A stretch of DNA of 64,000 nucleotides from Flavipsychrobacter sp. (GTDB taxonomy: Bacteria > Bacteroidota > Bacteroidia > Chitinophagales > Chitinophagaceae), in NCBI GenBank assembly GCA_041392855.1, contig JAWKLD010000001.1, positions 2,652,001 to 2,716,000 on the forward strand, written 5' to 3'. A program made the position numbers and the translations under genes. Shown piece after piece: positions 26,209-34,697 of this stretch. The notes under the pieces were generated by a model. It was given only the letters and a program-made list of their open reading frames with translations. It did not search any database and was not told the DNA's origin. The number at the start of each line of letters is the position of its first letter. Positions within the stretch are counted from its first letter, which is position 1.

Positions 26209-28416
26209 AATATCATCTACCGCTTTTTGATTGTTAGGGTGGTTGATACTGTTCAATATGTCTTTACGCTCTCTTGTGGTTAAGTGAAAGTTGAGTGCCG
26301 CCATATTGCTTTTTTTCTCAGGGATATATTGTAGCGTTACATAGTGTAGTTTGCTTTTTAGAAAGTTAGGGGCATAATCTTTTACATATTCCTGCTGATA
26401 GGATTGAAAAGGCTCCCATTTGTTTTGTATAGCAAACACAGGGTCTATTATCATGCTACCTAAAGTTTTCATAGACGATGGCGGAAATATTTCATAGTCC
26501 TTGGTATCGCGTATTTGTAGGTAAACCACATTGTCGACATTTTCATTGATCCAGTCTCGCATGGTATATAGATACCTGCTGATCAACTCTACCCCAAAGT
26601 TGTCTCTTAGTCCTATATCCATAATATTCATTCTGGGTTCGGAAGGTAGTTTTACAACAGGTAGTATTAACGGGAAAGTAGCGTTCATTCTTAAGGCGCT
26701 GGTAAGCCTTAGGTTATAAGGATTTCTATTTTGAAAAAAGGTAGCAAAATCTACAGCATCAATAGGCGGGTTTTTACTGTTTTTGTGTGCATGCTCTGAA
26801 TGGGTGAGGTAACTAATAGGTTGTGCACCCATCATTAGCTTTCTGCCATCGTTGATGATAGTACCATTCACGATCATCATGGGTATTAGTCCTTTTGCTT
26901 CATTGGTTTTATAGTTGCCCAGCTTGGTGTCGAGTACCCCTTCTGTATTGTGGATCATCTCTTGCTCCATAGCATAGCCTCTATCTTTGGTATAAGAGTA
27001 GCCTGCAAGAGATATTTTATTAAAGGGTGAAATGAGATCTACACTGGCAAAGGAAAATACAATAGCGTTCAATAGATCACTGCCAATATTATCTTGATAT
27101 CTGGTGTTGTAAACAGAATTTATTTTTCCTGCTATATAAGCACTATGCAGCTCTCTCCAATAGGCAGCGCCTATCATCCCGCCTGATGCTCCTGTAAGTA
27201 AAACCGTATTATTGAAAAGCTGCCCTCTGCTGAGGCTGTCAATATGTTGTAGCGTTTTAAACGTCCAGTATGCAGAACGAGAACCACCGCCACTTACACT
27301 AATGACCACTAAAGTGCGTTTGTCTTTTTTCGCTCCGTTTGCCTTCCAATTGTTCAGTCGGTTGAATTCTTTGTTACGGTCTTGCTCGTACTTTTCGGTA
27401 GAAAATGCCTTCTTTAAGCTATTATAATTGTAGGTAGGTATCGCTTCGGTTTTGGTGGTGTAGTCTAGTCCATATGCCCTACTACGCAAATCGAACATGC
27501 CTTGTTTTACCATTAGGGAAATAAGCACTGTTATCATTATCCAGCCCAGTACCTCCCAGCTTCTTAAAAAGTATTTCATAGAACCCACCATGCCCATGAT
27601 GATGGAAAAGAGCAATAGAAAGCTGGCGCTTGCGGGTACTCTAAATTTCGGATTTTCCATAAATATGCCAAACAGCAGTAGCGTAGTTATAGCAAATATG
27701 GTGGCGGTAATAGCATTTCGGTGGTGCTTTCTAAGGACTGTATTGAGTAGTCTAGGATGGTATCGTTCTACTTCTGCCAATTTTTTAATAGCAAGCCCAC
27801 CACTTAGAAAACTATCTGCACGGATGATATCCATTTCGTAGTCGAGGCTATCATAAGGTATGATCTCCTTTATTCTTCCGGGATTGGTAAATCGAGAAAG
27901 AACAGTTTTTAATAGATCTCTACTTACACGAAAGAAGTAAGCAAAAGAGATAATGATAATTATAGCGAGGCCTAAGTAAAAGCCCAGCTGATATATTAAT
28001 ATATCTGAAAATGAAGCCTCTTCATTTTTGATCAAAAACCTAATACCTATAACAGAATAGGCTATGAGAAAAGATAAAGGGAGAAATGAATTGTTGATGC
28101 AGTATTTGATGAACGAATATCGTATAGCTCCCATAAAAGGTATACGGTGACTATGGATAATAAAGGTAGTAATATGCCAAGCCATGATAAATACACCTAC
28201 TGCACCACCCATAAGTGCCATACTCAGAAAGCTGGTTTCGCCTAAATATTCAGGTGTAAGGAAGATCGTTGCTGCTCCGAAAGAAGAGGCTAAGCCTCCG
28301 GTAATAATGGAGAACAAGGCTACCCAAAAAACGAGCAATAATTGATACTTACGAAAATGCAGTAGTAATAACTGCACCGGCAAGAATCTATATATTGCTT
28401 TGAGTTTTTCGCGCAT
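26191..28416 (-). CDS. Patatin-like phospholipase with an N-terminal membrane domain
   Basis: 741 residues. Residues 1-330 contain about eight hydrophobic segments. The catalytic part begins with LVVISVSGGGSRSAYW (oxyanion loop, about 368-383), the nucleophile Ser411 in TGASGGMIGAA, and the dyad aspartate in MDIGLRDNFG near 597, where the usual DG is DIG. Patatin-like enzymes cleave acyl esters of phospholipids. A membrane-anchored long form suggests action on membrane lipids at the cytoplasmic side. Preceded on the same strand by heme A synthase, 79 bp upstream. Substrate unknown. Confidence 0.83.
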   Translation of the reverse strand: MREKLKAIYRFLPVQLLLLHFRKYQLLLVFWVALFSIITGGLASSFGAATIFLTPEYLGETSFLSMALMGGAVGVFIMAWHITTFIIHSHRIPFMGAIRYSFIKYCINNSFLPLSFLIAYSVIGIRFLIKNEEASFSDILIYQLGFYLGLAIIIIISFAYFFRVSRDLLKTVLSRFTNPGRIKEIIPYDSLDYEMDIIRADSFLSGGLAIKKLAEVERYHPRLLNTVLRKHHRNAITATIFAITTLLLFGIFMENPKFRVPASASFLLLFSIIMGMVGSMKYFLRSWEVLGWIMITVLISLMVKQGMFDLRSRAYGLDYTTKTEAIPTYNYNSLKKAFSTEKYEQDRNKEFNRLNNWKANGAKKDKRTLVVISVSGGGSRSAYWTFKTLQHIDSLSRGQLFNNTVLLTGASGGMIGAAYWRELHSAYIAGKINSVYNTRYQDNIGSDLLNAIVFSFASVDLISPFNKISLAGYSYTKDRGYAMEQEMIHNTEGVLDTKLGNYKTNEAKGLIPMMIVNGTIINDGRKLMMGAQPISYLTHSEHAHKNSKNPPIDAVDFATFFQNRNPYNLRLTSALRMNATFPLILPVVKLPSEPRMNIMDIGLRDNFGVELISRYLYTMRDWINENVDNVVYLQIRDTKDYEIFPPSSMKTLGSMIIDPVFAIQNKWEPFQSYQQEYVKDYAPNFLKSKLHYVTLQYIPEKKSNMAALNFHLTTRERKDILNSINHPNNQKAVDDILKLLQ

Positions 28417-28495
28417 AAAAAGTAAATGTAACCTTTTATAATTTACGAAAATTATCGCTGAATATTGTCAGTGTACTGCTTCTTTTCAGTAAGGT

Positions 28496-29551
28496 TTAGG
28501 CCTTGCGTAATGGCTTTACAATATATAGCGCTACAATAAGAGACATCAACAAGAACATAGCCACTAGCTGATGTGCTTGAGCTAGAAGCTCATATTGGCC
28601 AAACTGTCCAAAGGTGATCTTGGGCGCACTAATTACAGTTATTATTCCCAAAATTACTTGCACCCACACTAAGGCGAATGGCCACCAACGAGCAGTATAC
28701 AGTTTGCTGGTCTTCTCTTTTAGCGCAGCTTTGGTAGCAGAGCCAAACCATAATATAATAGTGGTGAATAGGAAGTAGGCTAGCTGCCGGTGAATAAACT
28801 GCACATTGATATGGTTGTTCACTATGCTTTGTGTAAACAGATAGTCGGGTACCCACATGCCATTAATGCTAGGCCAAGTAGGTGCACTCATAGCAGCTTT
28901 TAGTCCTGCCATGAAAGCGCCGTATACCAGCTGCACAGCAAGAATTACAATATTGATCAGAGTGAAGTTTCTGAGTTTGGTATTATGTATAACTTTCTCT
29001 TTGGGTATTAAAAGTTTTAGTGCAAACCACAAAGTATAGCAAAGTAGTAGTAGGGCGGCCATGAAGTGCAGTGCCAATTTGATATGATTGACATATAGGT
29101 CTGTATCATTTAGTCCACTGGCTACCATTATCCACCCAATAAGCCCTTGAGCAGCACCTAAGAGAAATAGTATCACGAAAGGGATAACCATATCCCTGTC
29201 AAAGTATCGCCTGATAAGGAAGTAGATAAAGCCAATGGCAAATACTACACCCAGTAATCTTGCCCATAAGCGGTGGAACCACTCCCAAAAGAAAATGAAT
29301 TTAAAATCGTCGAGTACAAAATGGCTATTCATGTATTTGTACTGGGCTATTTGTTTGTATTGCTCAAAAGCCTGTGTCCATTCTTGTTCGCTCATAGGAG
29401 GTAGTGCACCCATGATCGGTTTCCACTCGGTAATAGATAATCCTGAACCTGTAAGTCTGGTAATGCCACCTAGCAGTACTTGTATTATAATCATGAATAC
29501 GCCTGCCAGTAGCCAATAAGCGACAGCCTTTTTCTTCTTATTATCTTGCAC
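28496..29551 (-). CDS. ctaA: Heme A synthase (COX15/CtaA family)
   Basis: 351 residues with eight predicted membrane helices in two four-helix halves. TRLTGSGLSITEWKPI at residues 27-42 and EWFHRLWARLLG near 91 carry the family's conserved region with its histidine; HLKLALHFMAALLLL-like KLALHFMAA, NVQFIHRQLAYFLF and LAQAHQLVAMFL supply the remaining heme-ligand histidines. It oxidises heme O to heme A for cytochrome oxidase, in the inner membrane. The oxidase genes are not in this window. It is preceded by a 364-bp region and by the divergent HU gene. Confidence 0.94.
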   Translation of the reverse strand: MQDNKKKKAVAYWLLAGVFMIIIQVLLGGITRLTGSGLSITEWKPIMGALPPMSEQEWTQAFEQYKQIAQYKYMNSHFVLDDFKFIFFWEWFHRLWARLLGVVFAIGFIYFLIRRYFDRDMVIPFVILFLLGAAQGLIGWIMVASGLNDTDLYVNHIKLALHFMAALLLLCYTLWFALKLLIPKEKVIHNTKLRNFTLINIVILAVQLVYGAFMAGLKAAMSAPTWPSINGMWVPDYLFTQSIVNNHINVQFIHRQLAYFLFTTIILWFGSATKAALKEKTSKLYTARWWPFALVWVQVILGIITVISAPKITFGQFGQYELLAQAHQLVAMFLLMSLIVALYIVKPLRKA

Positions 29552-29915
29552 TTACATTAAAATTTGCTCAAAAATAAGGCACAAAACACTCAGAATCGAT
29601 ATAATTCGACAATAGTGTGTCAAATGTTATTAGGATTACCGATTAAGTATTATATTGTATCTACATTATATTAATTTCAATTAATAAGAATTTTTGTGTA
29701 ATTTTTCACACATGTAAAAAATGCACTTATATAACATGGTGCAAATGGTGTGTGTAGATGTGGTTAGTAAACGTTATTTGATTTAATATGATAAAGACAA
29801 GCCGCGCTACACTTCTATTGCATAGCTCACAACTAAAAACTGTAGTTATAGAAAACACTTTTAGAAGTTATAGAAGGGGCGACTCTTCAATCGTAAATGA
29901 AAAAACCAATCTGTT
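29552..29915. other. 364-bp AT-rich intergenic region between ctaA and the HU-family gene
   Basis: No gene or RNA is recognised. It holds upstream regions of two divergent genes: a hairpin-like TGTGTAATTTTTCACACA near 29694-29711, a near-palindrome ATTAATTTCAATTAAT near 29669, and a direct repeat AGTTATAGAA near 29845 and 29868 just before the HU gene. These are seen in the sequence; any role is unproven. Confidence 0.5.
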
Positions 29916-30242
29916 ATGAGAAAAGCTGATGTTGTTAGTAGCATAGCTGAAAAGACAGGAATACCTAAAGTAGATATTCTTGTGGCTCTCGAAGCCTTTT
30001 TTAAAGAAGTTAAAACCTCTCTTGTAGAAGGGGAACCTGTTTATGTAAGAGGTTTTGGTAGCTTTATTCTGAAGAAAAGGGCTGCAAAAGTGGGCAGAAA
30101 CATTAAAAAGAACATAGCAGTAGAAATACCGGAACACTATATACCTGCCTTTAAGCCTGCAAAAGAGTTTGTACAATCAGTTAAAGACTCTACAGACGCG
30201 CTGTTGGAAAAAGAGAAAAATGGTTCTCTTAATAACGAATAG
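29916..30242 (+). CDS. HU/IHF family DNA-binding protein
   Basis: 108 residues. The HU fold is clear: RKADVVSSIAEKTGIPKVDILVALEAFF at the N terminus, GFGSFILKKRAAKVGRNIKKN near residues 46-66 (the beta arm start), and the C-terminal helix YIPAFKPAKEFVQSV, extended by about 15 residues compared with a standard 90-residue HU. It bends and packages DNA as a dimer. Whether it is HU-like or IHF-like (sequence-specific) cannot be told. Preceded by a long AT-rich leader. Confidence 0.94.
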   Translation: MRKADVVSSIAEKTGIPKVDILVALEAFFKEVKTSLVEGEPVYVRGFGSFILKKRAAKVGRNIKKNIAVEIPEHYIPAFKPAKEFVQSVKDSTDALLEKEKNGSLNNE

Positions 30243-30265
30243 CACCATCTGCCACTCTTATTCGT

Positions 30266-30273
30266 TACCTTTG
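30266..30273 (+). promoter_or_regulatory. TAnnTTTG promoter element of the TPR gene
   Basis: TACCTTTG at 30266-30273 is an exact Bacteroidota -7 element. Transcription would start near 30280, leaving a leader of only about 13 nt before the TTG start at 30293. No clear TTTG about 20 nt upstream. Confidence 0.5.
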
Positions 30274-30292
30274 CGCAACTAAATTCAATCAA

Positions 30293-31141
30293 TTGCGTAA
30301 AATTCACTATATCTCAATAGTTGCAGCACTTGCCCTCATTGCTGTGCTATATTGGGGCGTTAATACCAAGCCTATTAAAGATGCTGATGCTGCAAAGCCA
30401 ATGGCGAATGCGGAAGCAAGTGGCGCTGCACCTACAGCAGCTTCTTTCGATTCTATAAAGTTGGCTTCGATACAGCTATTGCCAGCACATGCTGTAGAAG
30501 AAATAAAAGCACTGGAGCAGCAAGCTACAGAAGAGCAAGATAACAGCCAAAAAGCTAGTCTATATGGTAGTATAGCACAGCTTTGGCAAGAACATAAACA
30601 AATGCCTGTAGCTGCATATTATTATGCTGAGGAAGGGAAATTGGAAAGTTCAGAAAAAAAGCTCAACTTTGCAGGCCAATTATTTTTGAGCATCATGCAC
30701 AACCTGCAAGATCCGTCTATGCAGATATGGGCAGCAGAGCAAGGAATTAGTTGTTTAGAAAGGTCTTTGGAGATAAATCCTGATAACGATACTACTAAAA
30801 TAGCATTAGCATCAGGCTATGTAGACGGAACAGCACAACCCATGAAAGGGATACAGCTGTTGCTAGGCATTACAAGAGAGGAGCCCGACAATGTGGCTGC
30901 TAATTTAATGCTGGGTAAAATGTCTATACGCTCTGCACAATATCAAAAAGCCCTGGGGCGCTTTGAGACGGTGTTAAAAAAAGAACCTAATAATACAGAA
31001 GCAATGTATATGCTAGCAGTAGTATATAAGGAGCTAGGAAGAAAAGAAGAAGCGATAGAACTATTGGAGAAGTGTAAGAAAAACGTAGACAATCCTGAGT
31101 TCACAGCAGATATTGATGCGTTTATAAAAACATTCAAATAA
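30293..31141 (+). CDS. Membrane-anchored tetratricopeptide repeat protein
   Basis: 282 residues with a TTG start at 30293. This start is needed because the first internal Met (about residue 37) would lose the N-terminal membrane helix (ISIVAALALIAVLYWGV, residues 8-24). After an Ala-rich linker, residues 85-282 hold TPR-type helix pairs, clearest at NVAANLMLGKMSIRSAQYQKALGRFE and NTEAMYMLAVVYKELGRKEEAIELLEK. Periplasmic side expected. It is followed 19 bp later by the 30-residue basic protein and then RNase G. Confidence 0.85.
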   Translation: MRKIHYISIVAALALIAVLYWGVNTKPIKDADAAKPMANAEASGAAPTAASFDSIKLASIQLLPAHAVEEIKALEQQATEEQDNSQKASLYGSIAQLWQEHKQMPVAAYYYAEEGKLESSEKKLNFAGQLFLSIMHNLQDPSMQIWAAEQGISCLERSLEINPDNDTTKIALASGYVDGTAQPMKGIQLLLGITREEPDNVAANLMLGKMSIRSAQYQKALGRFETVLKKEPNNTEAMYMLAVVYKELGRKEEAIELLEKCKKNVDNPEFTADIDAFIKTFK

Positions 31142-31160
31142 CTTTAAATAATTACTGATT

Positions 31161-31253
31161 ATGCCTTGTGGTAAAAAAAGAAAAAGACATAAAATAGCTA
31201 CGCATAAGCGTAAAAAGCGTCTTAGAAAAAACCGTCATAAGAAGAAGAAATAA
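31161..31253 (+). CDS. 30-residue very basic protein (AURKAIP1/COX24, mS38-like domain)
   Basis: A complete small gene, ATG 31161 to TAA 31251-31253, encoding 30 residues that begin MPCGKKRKRHKIATHKRK and end NRHKKKK. Over 60 percent of residues are Lys, Arg or His. The HKIATHKRKKRLRKNRHK core resembles the COX24/AURKAIP1 domain of the mitochondrial small-subunit protein mS38; similar tiny proteins are annotated in many Bacteroidota. A ribosome-associated role is inferred from that resemblance and from the location beside the gene for RNase G. The start is 19 bp after the TPR stop. Too short for usual ORF thresholds, easily missed. Confidence 0.8.
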   Translation: MPCGKKRKRHKIATHKRKKRLRKNRHKKKK

Positions 31254-31389
31254 AAACCTAATTGGTTATTTATTAACCATTTGCGTATTCTTTTTTTAGA
31301 CTTCTTTTAATAAAATCCTTACAGCTCCCTGTAGTGTTACGTATGCTGCCTGGAGGTGTAAGGTTTTGTTGTTAGCATGCCTGAGCATT

Positions 31390-31415
31390 ATTGCTGCACA
31401 TTCCTGTGCAACAAT
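31390..31415 (+). promoter_or_regulatory. Hairpin in the RNase G leader
   Basis: ATTG (31390-31393) plus TGCACA (31395-31400), loop TTCC, TGTGCA (31405-31410) and CAAT (31412-31415) form a 10-bp stem with one mismatch. It is in the 207-bp leader of the RNase G gene and lacks a T tract, so it is not a terminator. A leader structure read by the enzyme itself would parallel RNase E of E. coli, but this is inference. Confidence 0.45.
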
Positions 31416-31460
31416 TTACTTCATCTAAGTAAGGGGTAGGAAAGGAAAATTGACGGTAGC

Positions 31461-33020
31461 ATGAACAAAGAACTTATTATTAATACTTCTGATAATGGTG
31501 TTGAAATAGCATTGTTAGAAGATAAGAAGCTTGTAGAGCTTCATATCGAAGAAGGGCAAAATGAATTTGCCGTCGGAGATTTGTACCTGGGCAAGGTCAA
31601 AAAACTGATGCCTGGTCTTAACGCTGCTTTTGTAGATGTTGGGTACGAGAAAGATGCTTTTCTACACTATACAGATCTTAGTCCTTATTTCAGATCATTA
31701 TTAAAATTCTCAAAATTGTCCCTGGATGGAAACACACCTTGGGGCAGCAATTTTGGAGCATTTAAAAATGAGCCCGAGATACTTAAAACAGGTAAGATAA
31801 CAGAGGTTTTCAACCAAAAACCTGAAATTTTAGTTCAAATACTAAAAGAACCCATATCTGCTAAAGGACCTAGACTAAGTTGCGAAATATCTTTACCCGG
31901 TAGGTTTGTAGTAATGACACCATTTAATAATGTGGTGGCAATTTCTCGAAAAATACATTCTGCAGACGAGCGTAAGCGATTGCAAAAAATTGTAGAAGCT
32001 ATCAAGCCGAAAAATTTCGGTGTAATAGTACGTACTGCAGCTGAAGGCAAGAATACTGCTGAACTTCACACAGACATGCTGGAACTGGCAAATATGTGGA
32101 AGTCGATACAAGAGAATCTCAAAGGTGCACACGCACCTAAAATAATATTGAGTGAGCAAGATAAAGCCACCTCAATATTAAGAGATTTGTTGAGTGATAG
32201 TTTTCAAGGGATAGTAGTAAACGATAAGAAACTACTTAATGAGACCAAAGACTATATAGCACGTATTGCCCCAGAGCAAGAGAAAATAGTGTCTTATCAC
32301 AGTGGTAATAACAGCTTGTTTGACCAATATGGTATTACAAAACAAGTAAAAGCTTCTTTTGGTAAGACAGTAAATCTTAACAGTGGTGCGTATCTAATCA
32401 TAGAGCATACTGAGGCGCTACACGTAGTAGACGTAAATAGTGGTACACGTAGTGCAGAGCATGGGCAAGAGCAAAATGCCTTGATCACTAACTTGGAGGC
32501 TGCTGAAGAGATCGCCAGACAAATGCGCTTGCGAGATCTTGGTGGTATCATTATCATCGACTTTATAGACATGAAGTTGGCTGATAATAAAAAGAAAGTG
32601 TTGGAAGAGTTGGAAAAGCATATGGCTCACGATAGGGCAAGGCATACAATATTGCCGATCTCTAAGTTTGGCTTGATGCAGATAACACGCCAACGCTTAC
32701 GCCCTGAAATTAATATCAGCACTTCTGAGGTTTGCCCTTCTTGTGCAGGTACTGGAAAGATAGGTCCTTCTATTCTTATTGCCGATGATATTGAAAAAGA
32801 TCTGAAGTATCTTATCAATCAAGGGCATAGAAGCTTGGAGCTACGTGTGCATCCTGTAATAGAAGCTTACCTGACGAAAGGTGGTTTCTTCAAGAAATCT
32901 ATATTGGCCAAGTGGAATGCTAAACACAAACTGAAATTGAAAGTGGTTATTGATAATAATACTGCTATCACACAATATCAGTTTTACGATAGAAAAACCG
33001 AAGACATTATAAAGATGTAA
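31461..33020 (+). CDS. rng: Ribonuclease E/G family endoribonuclease (RNase G)
   Basis: 519 residues. An N-terminal S1 RNA-binding domain (GDLYLGKVKKLMPGLNAAFVDVG at about 36-58), with a short insertion, is followed by the catalytic core. The metal-binding aspartates are D324 (VVDVNSGT) and D367 (IIIDFIDM), 43 residues apart as in E. coli RNase E (D303/D346). The Zn-link CPSC is at C425 and C428. No long C-terminal scaffold, so it resembles RNase G. It cuts single-stranded RNA with preference for 5'-monophosphate ends, in rRNA maturation and mRNA decay. A terminator follows. Confidence 0.95.
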   Translation: MNKELIINTSDNGVEIALLEDKKLVELHIEEGQNEFAVGDLYLGKVKKLMPGLNAAFVDVGYEKDAFLHYTDLSPYFRSLLKFSKLSLDGNTPWGSNFGAFKNEPEILKTGKITEVFNQKPEILVQILKEPISAKGPRLSCEISLPGRFVVMTPFNNVVAISRKIHSADERKRLQKIVEAIKPKNFGVIVRTAAEGKNTAELHTDMLELANMWKSIQENLKGAHAPKIILSEQDKATSILRDLLSDSFQGIVVNDKKLLNETKDYIARIAPEQEKIVSYHSGNNSLFDQYGITKQVKASFGKTVNLNSGAYLIIEHTEALHVVDVNSGTRSAEHGQEQNALITNLEAAEEIARQMRLRDLGGIIIIDFIDMKLADNKKKVLEELEKHMAHDRARHTILPISKFGLMQITRQRLRPEINISTSEVCPSCAGTGKIGPSILIADDIEKDLKYLINQGHRSLELRVHPVIEAYLTKGGFFKKSILAKWNAKHKLKLKVVIDNNTAITQYQFYDRKTEDIIKM

Positions 33021-33051
33021 TAAAAAAGGAACCTAATAGGTTCCTTTTTTA
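33021..33051. terminator. Strong intrinsic terminator after RNase G
   Basis: A perfect 13-bp stem, AAAAAAGGAACCT (33022-33034) with AGGTTCCTTTTTT (33038-33050), loop AAT. The T run on one strand and the A run on the other let it serve both RNase G and the convergent lipoprotein gene ending at 33075. Confidence 0.9.
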
Positions 33052-33074
33052 TTAGTGGGTGTATCTTCTATTTA

Positions 33075-33854
33075 TTAGTTGATGTTGATATAACGAACAT
33101 TAGCTTCCTCTTTTACGAAAGCGTATTGCTTACCATTCTTAGTAATTAGGTCAATTTTTACAGGAAGTATCTCTAAAATTGCTGTATTGTCAGATACTGT
33201 AGCCAAGTTGCTCAGTTCAGAAGAAGTAACTGTAATGCTACCTGCATTTGTTGCATAGCCTTTGATAAAGCTATTGCTACCCGATGCTATAAATACATAT
33301 ACTGAGTCAGCATTTTTTACATTACCTGAGTTGAAAGTAAGTGTAAGGCCACTAGACTTAGTTATAGATTTAGGCATAGTTCCAGTATACTTAGGGAAAG
33401 TAGAACCGTGATTGTAGGTAAAAGCAGATACGCTTCCTGCACCAGAAACATCCCAGCTAGCCCCGCTGCTTAAACCAAGATCACTTGGAGTTTGTCCTGT
33501 TGTTGCTGTTTTGGTATAAGAGTTATTAGAGTTCTTATCAAGAGCATTGCTGTTTAGCTTTACAGTACCAGCATCTACAATTGTGCTAGAACCTGTGCTA
33601 GAATACATGCTTGCTACGCCAACTTCTGATACCACATCGATTGTGAAACCGGCTTGTTCTATTTTGAAATTCATTTTAATAGCAGCCAAAACACCATCCA
33701 CATTGTTTTGCGTAGGTACTTGAGGTGTTGGGCCCGTGTTTGTTGTAGGTGTCGTTGGTGTTGTTGGTACTACATCTTCTTTTTTAACACAAGATGCCAT
33801 AAGTAGTGCACAAAATGCAGGTACTAATAGATAAGATAGCTTTCTCATTTTCAT
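33075..33854 (-). CDS. Lipoprotein of unknown function
   Basis: 259 residues: signal peptide with lipobox MASC at 19-22, then a Thr/Pro-rich linker (PTTPTTPTTN region, residues 30-50), then a mature domain rich in Ser, Thr and Gly, predicted beta structure with few charges and no cysteine after the lipidation site. I do not recognise a family. A second possible start is 2 residues later. Likely an outer-membrane-linked surface or periplasmic protein. Single gene between the RNase G terminator and the response regulator. Confidence 0.6.
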   Translation of the reverse strand: MKMRKLSYLLVPAFCALLMASCVKKEDVVPTTPTTPTTNTGPTPQVPTQNNVDGVLAAIKMNFKIEQAGFTIDVVSEVGVASMYSSTGSSTIVDAGTVKLNSNALDKNSNNSYTKTATTGQTPSDLGLSSGASWDVSGAGSVSAFTYNHGSTFPKYTGTMPKSITKSSGLTLTFNSGNVKNADSVYVFIASGSNSFIKGYATNAGSITVTSSELSNLATVSDNTAILEILPVKIDLITKNGKQYAFVKEEANVRYININ

Positions 33855-33988
33855 AAAGTTTTATGTTATAAATATTCCTAAGGCGGAATTATTTTCTATC
33901 ACAAAGCTACTGAGGTGATGGAGCTAAATAAATACACTATAGTTTGTATTTAAATATCCGTGCTAGTACGGATACACAACAAAACTAT

Positions 33989-34633
33989 TTATACAAGATT
34001 TTTACTCAGGGCATATTTTAATAAACCCACAATAGTTTTATTACTTGTTTTCCGTAGCATGTTTTTACGGTGAGTTTCTACAGTTCGTTCGCTAATAAAT
34101 AAGGTTTCAGCTATTTGTGCGTTACTGTATTCTTCAGCTATTAGTTTTAATATCTCTAATTCTCGAGCGGTTAGTTTAGGCTCTTCAGGTTCTTCAAGCT
34201 TTTTCTGTTGTTGAATGGCCATAGTAGTTATGCGCTCAGAAACTTCTGAGGAGAAATATAGTTTTCCTTCATTGACTACTTTAATGGCTTCTATAAGTTC
34301 TTTGTCATTTACATTTTTAAGTAGATAGCCAGATACCCCAGCCTCTATCATTTCCATAATATGGCCGGCATCGTCATACATAGATAAGGTGATCACTTGT
34401 ATGTCAGGGTAGAATTCTTTTATTTTTTGGGTGACCTCTTTACCATTAAGACCTGGCATGTTAATGTCTACCAGGGCAACATTAGGCTGTGTTTTAGAAA
34501 GATTGTCGAACAGGTCTTGACCATTGTCGTAAGCAGCTACTACATTGATATGCTTATACTTTTGTAGCATAGCTTTTAAACCATCTAATAGGATGTGATG
34601 GTCATCTGCGATGACTATTTTTATTTCGCTCAT
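33989..34633 (-). CDS. Response regulator with LuxR-type DNA-binding domain
   Basis: 214 residues from the start at 34633 (MSEIKIVIADDHHILLDGL; an in-frame Met at 34660 adds an unconserved nonapeptide). Receiver domain: IADDH near the N terminus, phospho-acceptor aspartate in ALVDINMPGLNG near 53-64, and the conserved Lys in YLLKNVNDKEL near 106. A LuxR helix-turn-helix lies at about 147-208 (LTARELEILKLIAEEYSNAQIAETLFISERTVETHRKNM). A NarL-family transcription factor. No histidine kinase gene is adjacent, so the partner is elsewhere or phosphorylation is by other means. Confidence 0.93.
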   Translation of the reverse strand: MSEIKIVIADDHHILLDGLKAMLQKYKHINVVAAYDNGQDLFDNLSKTQPNVALVDINMPGLNGKEVTQKIKEFYPDIQVITLSMYDDAGHIMEMIEAGVSGYLLKNVNDKELIEAIKVVNEGKLYFSSEVSERITTMAIQQQKKLEEPEEPKLTARELEILKLIAEEYSNAQIAETLFISERTVETHRKNMLRKTSNKTIVGLLKYALSKNLV

Positions 34634-34697
34634 AAAAGCGTGGGGTGCGTTCCTATACAAGATAAGGCAAAAATTATGGAAATTATAGTGTCTGAAA

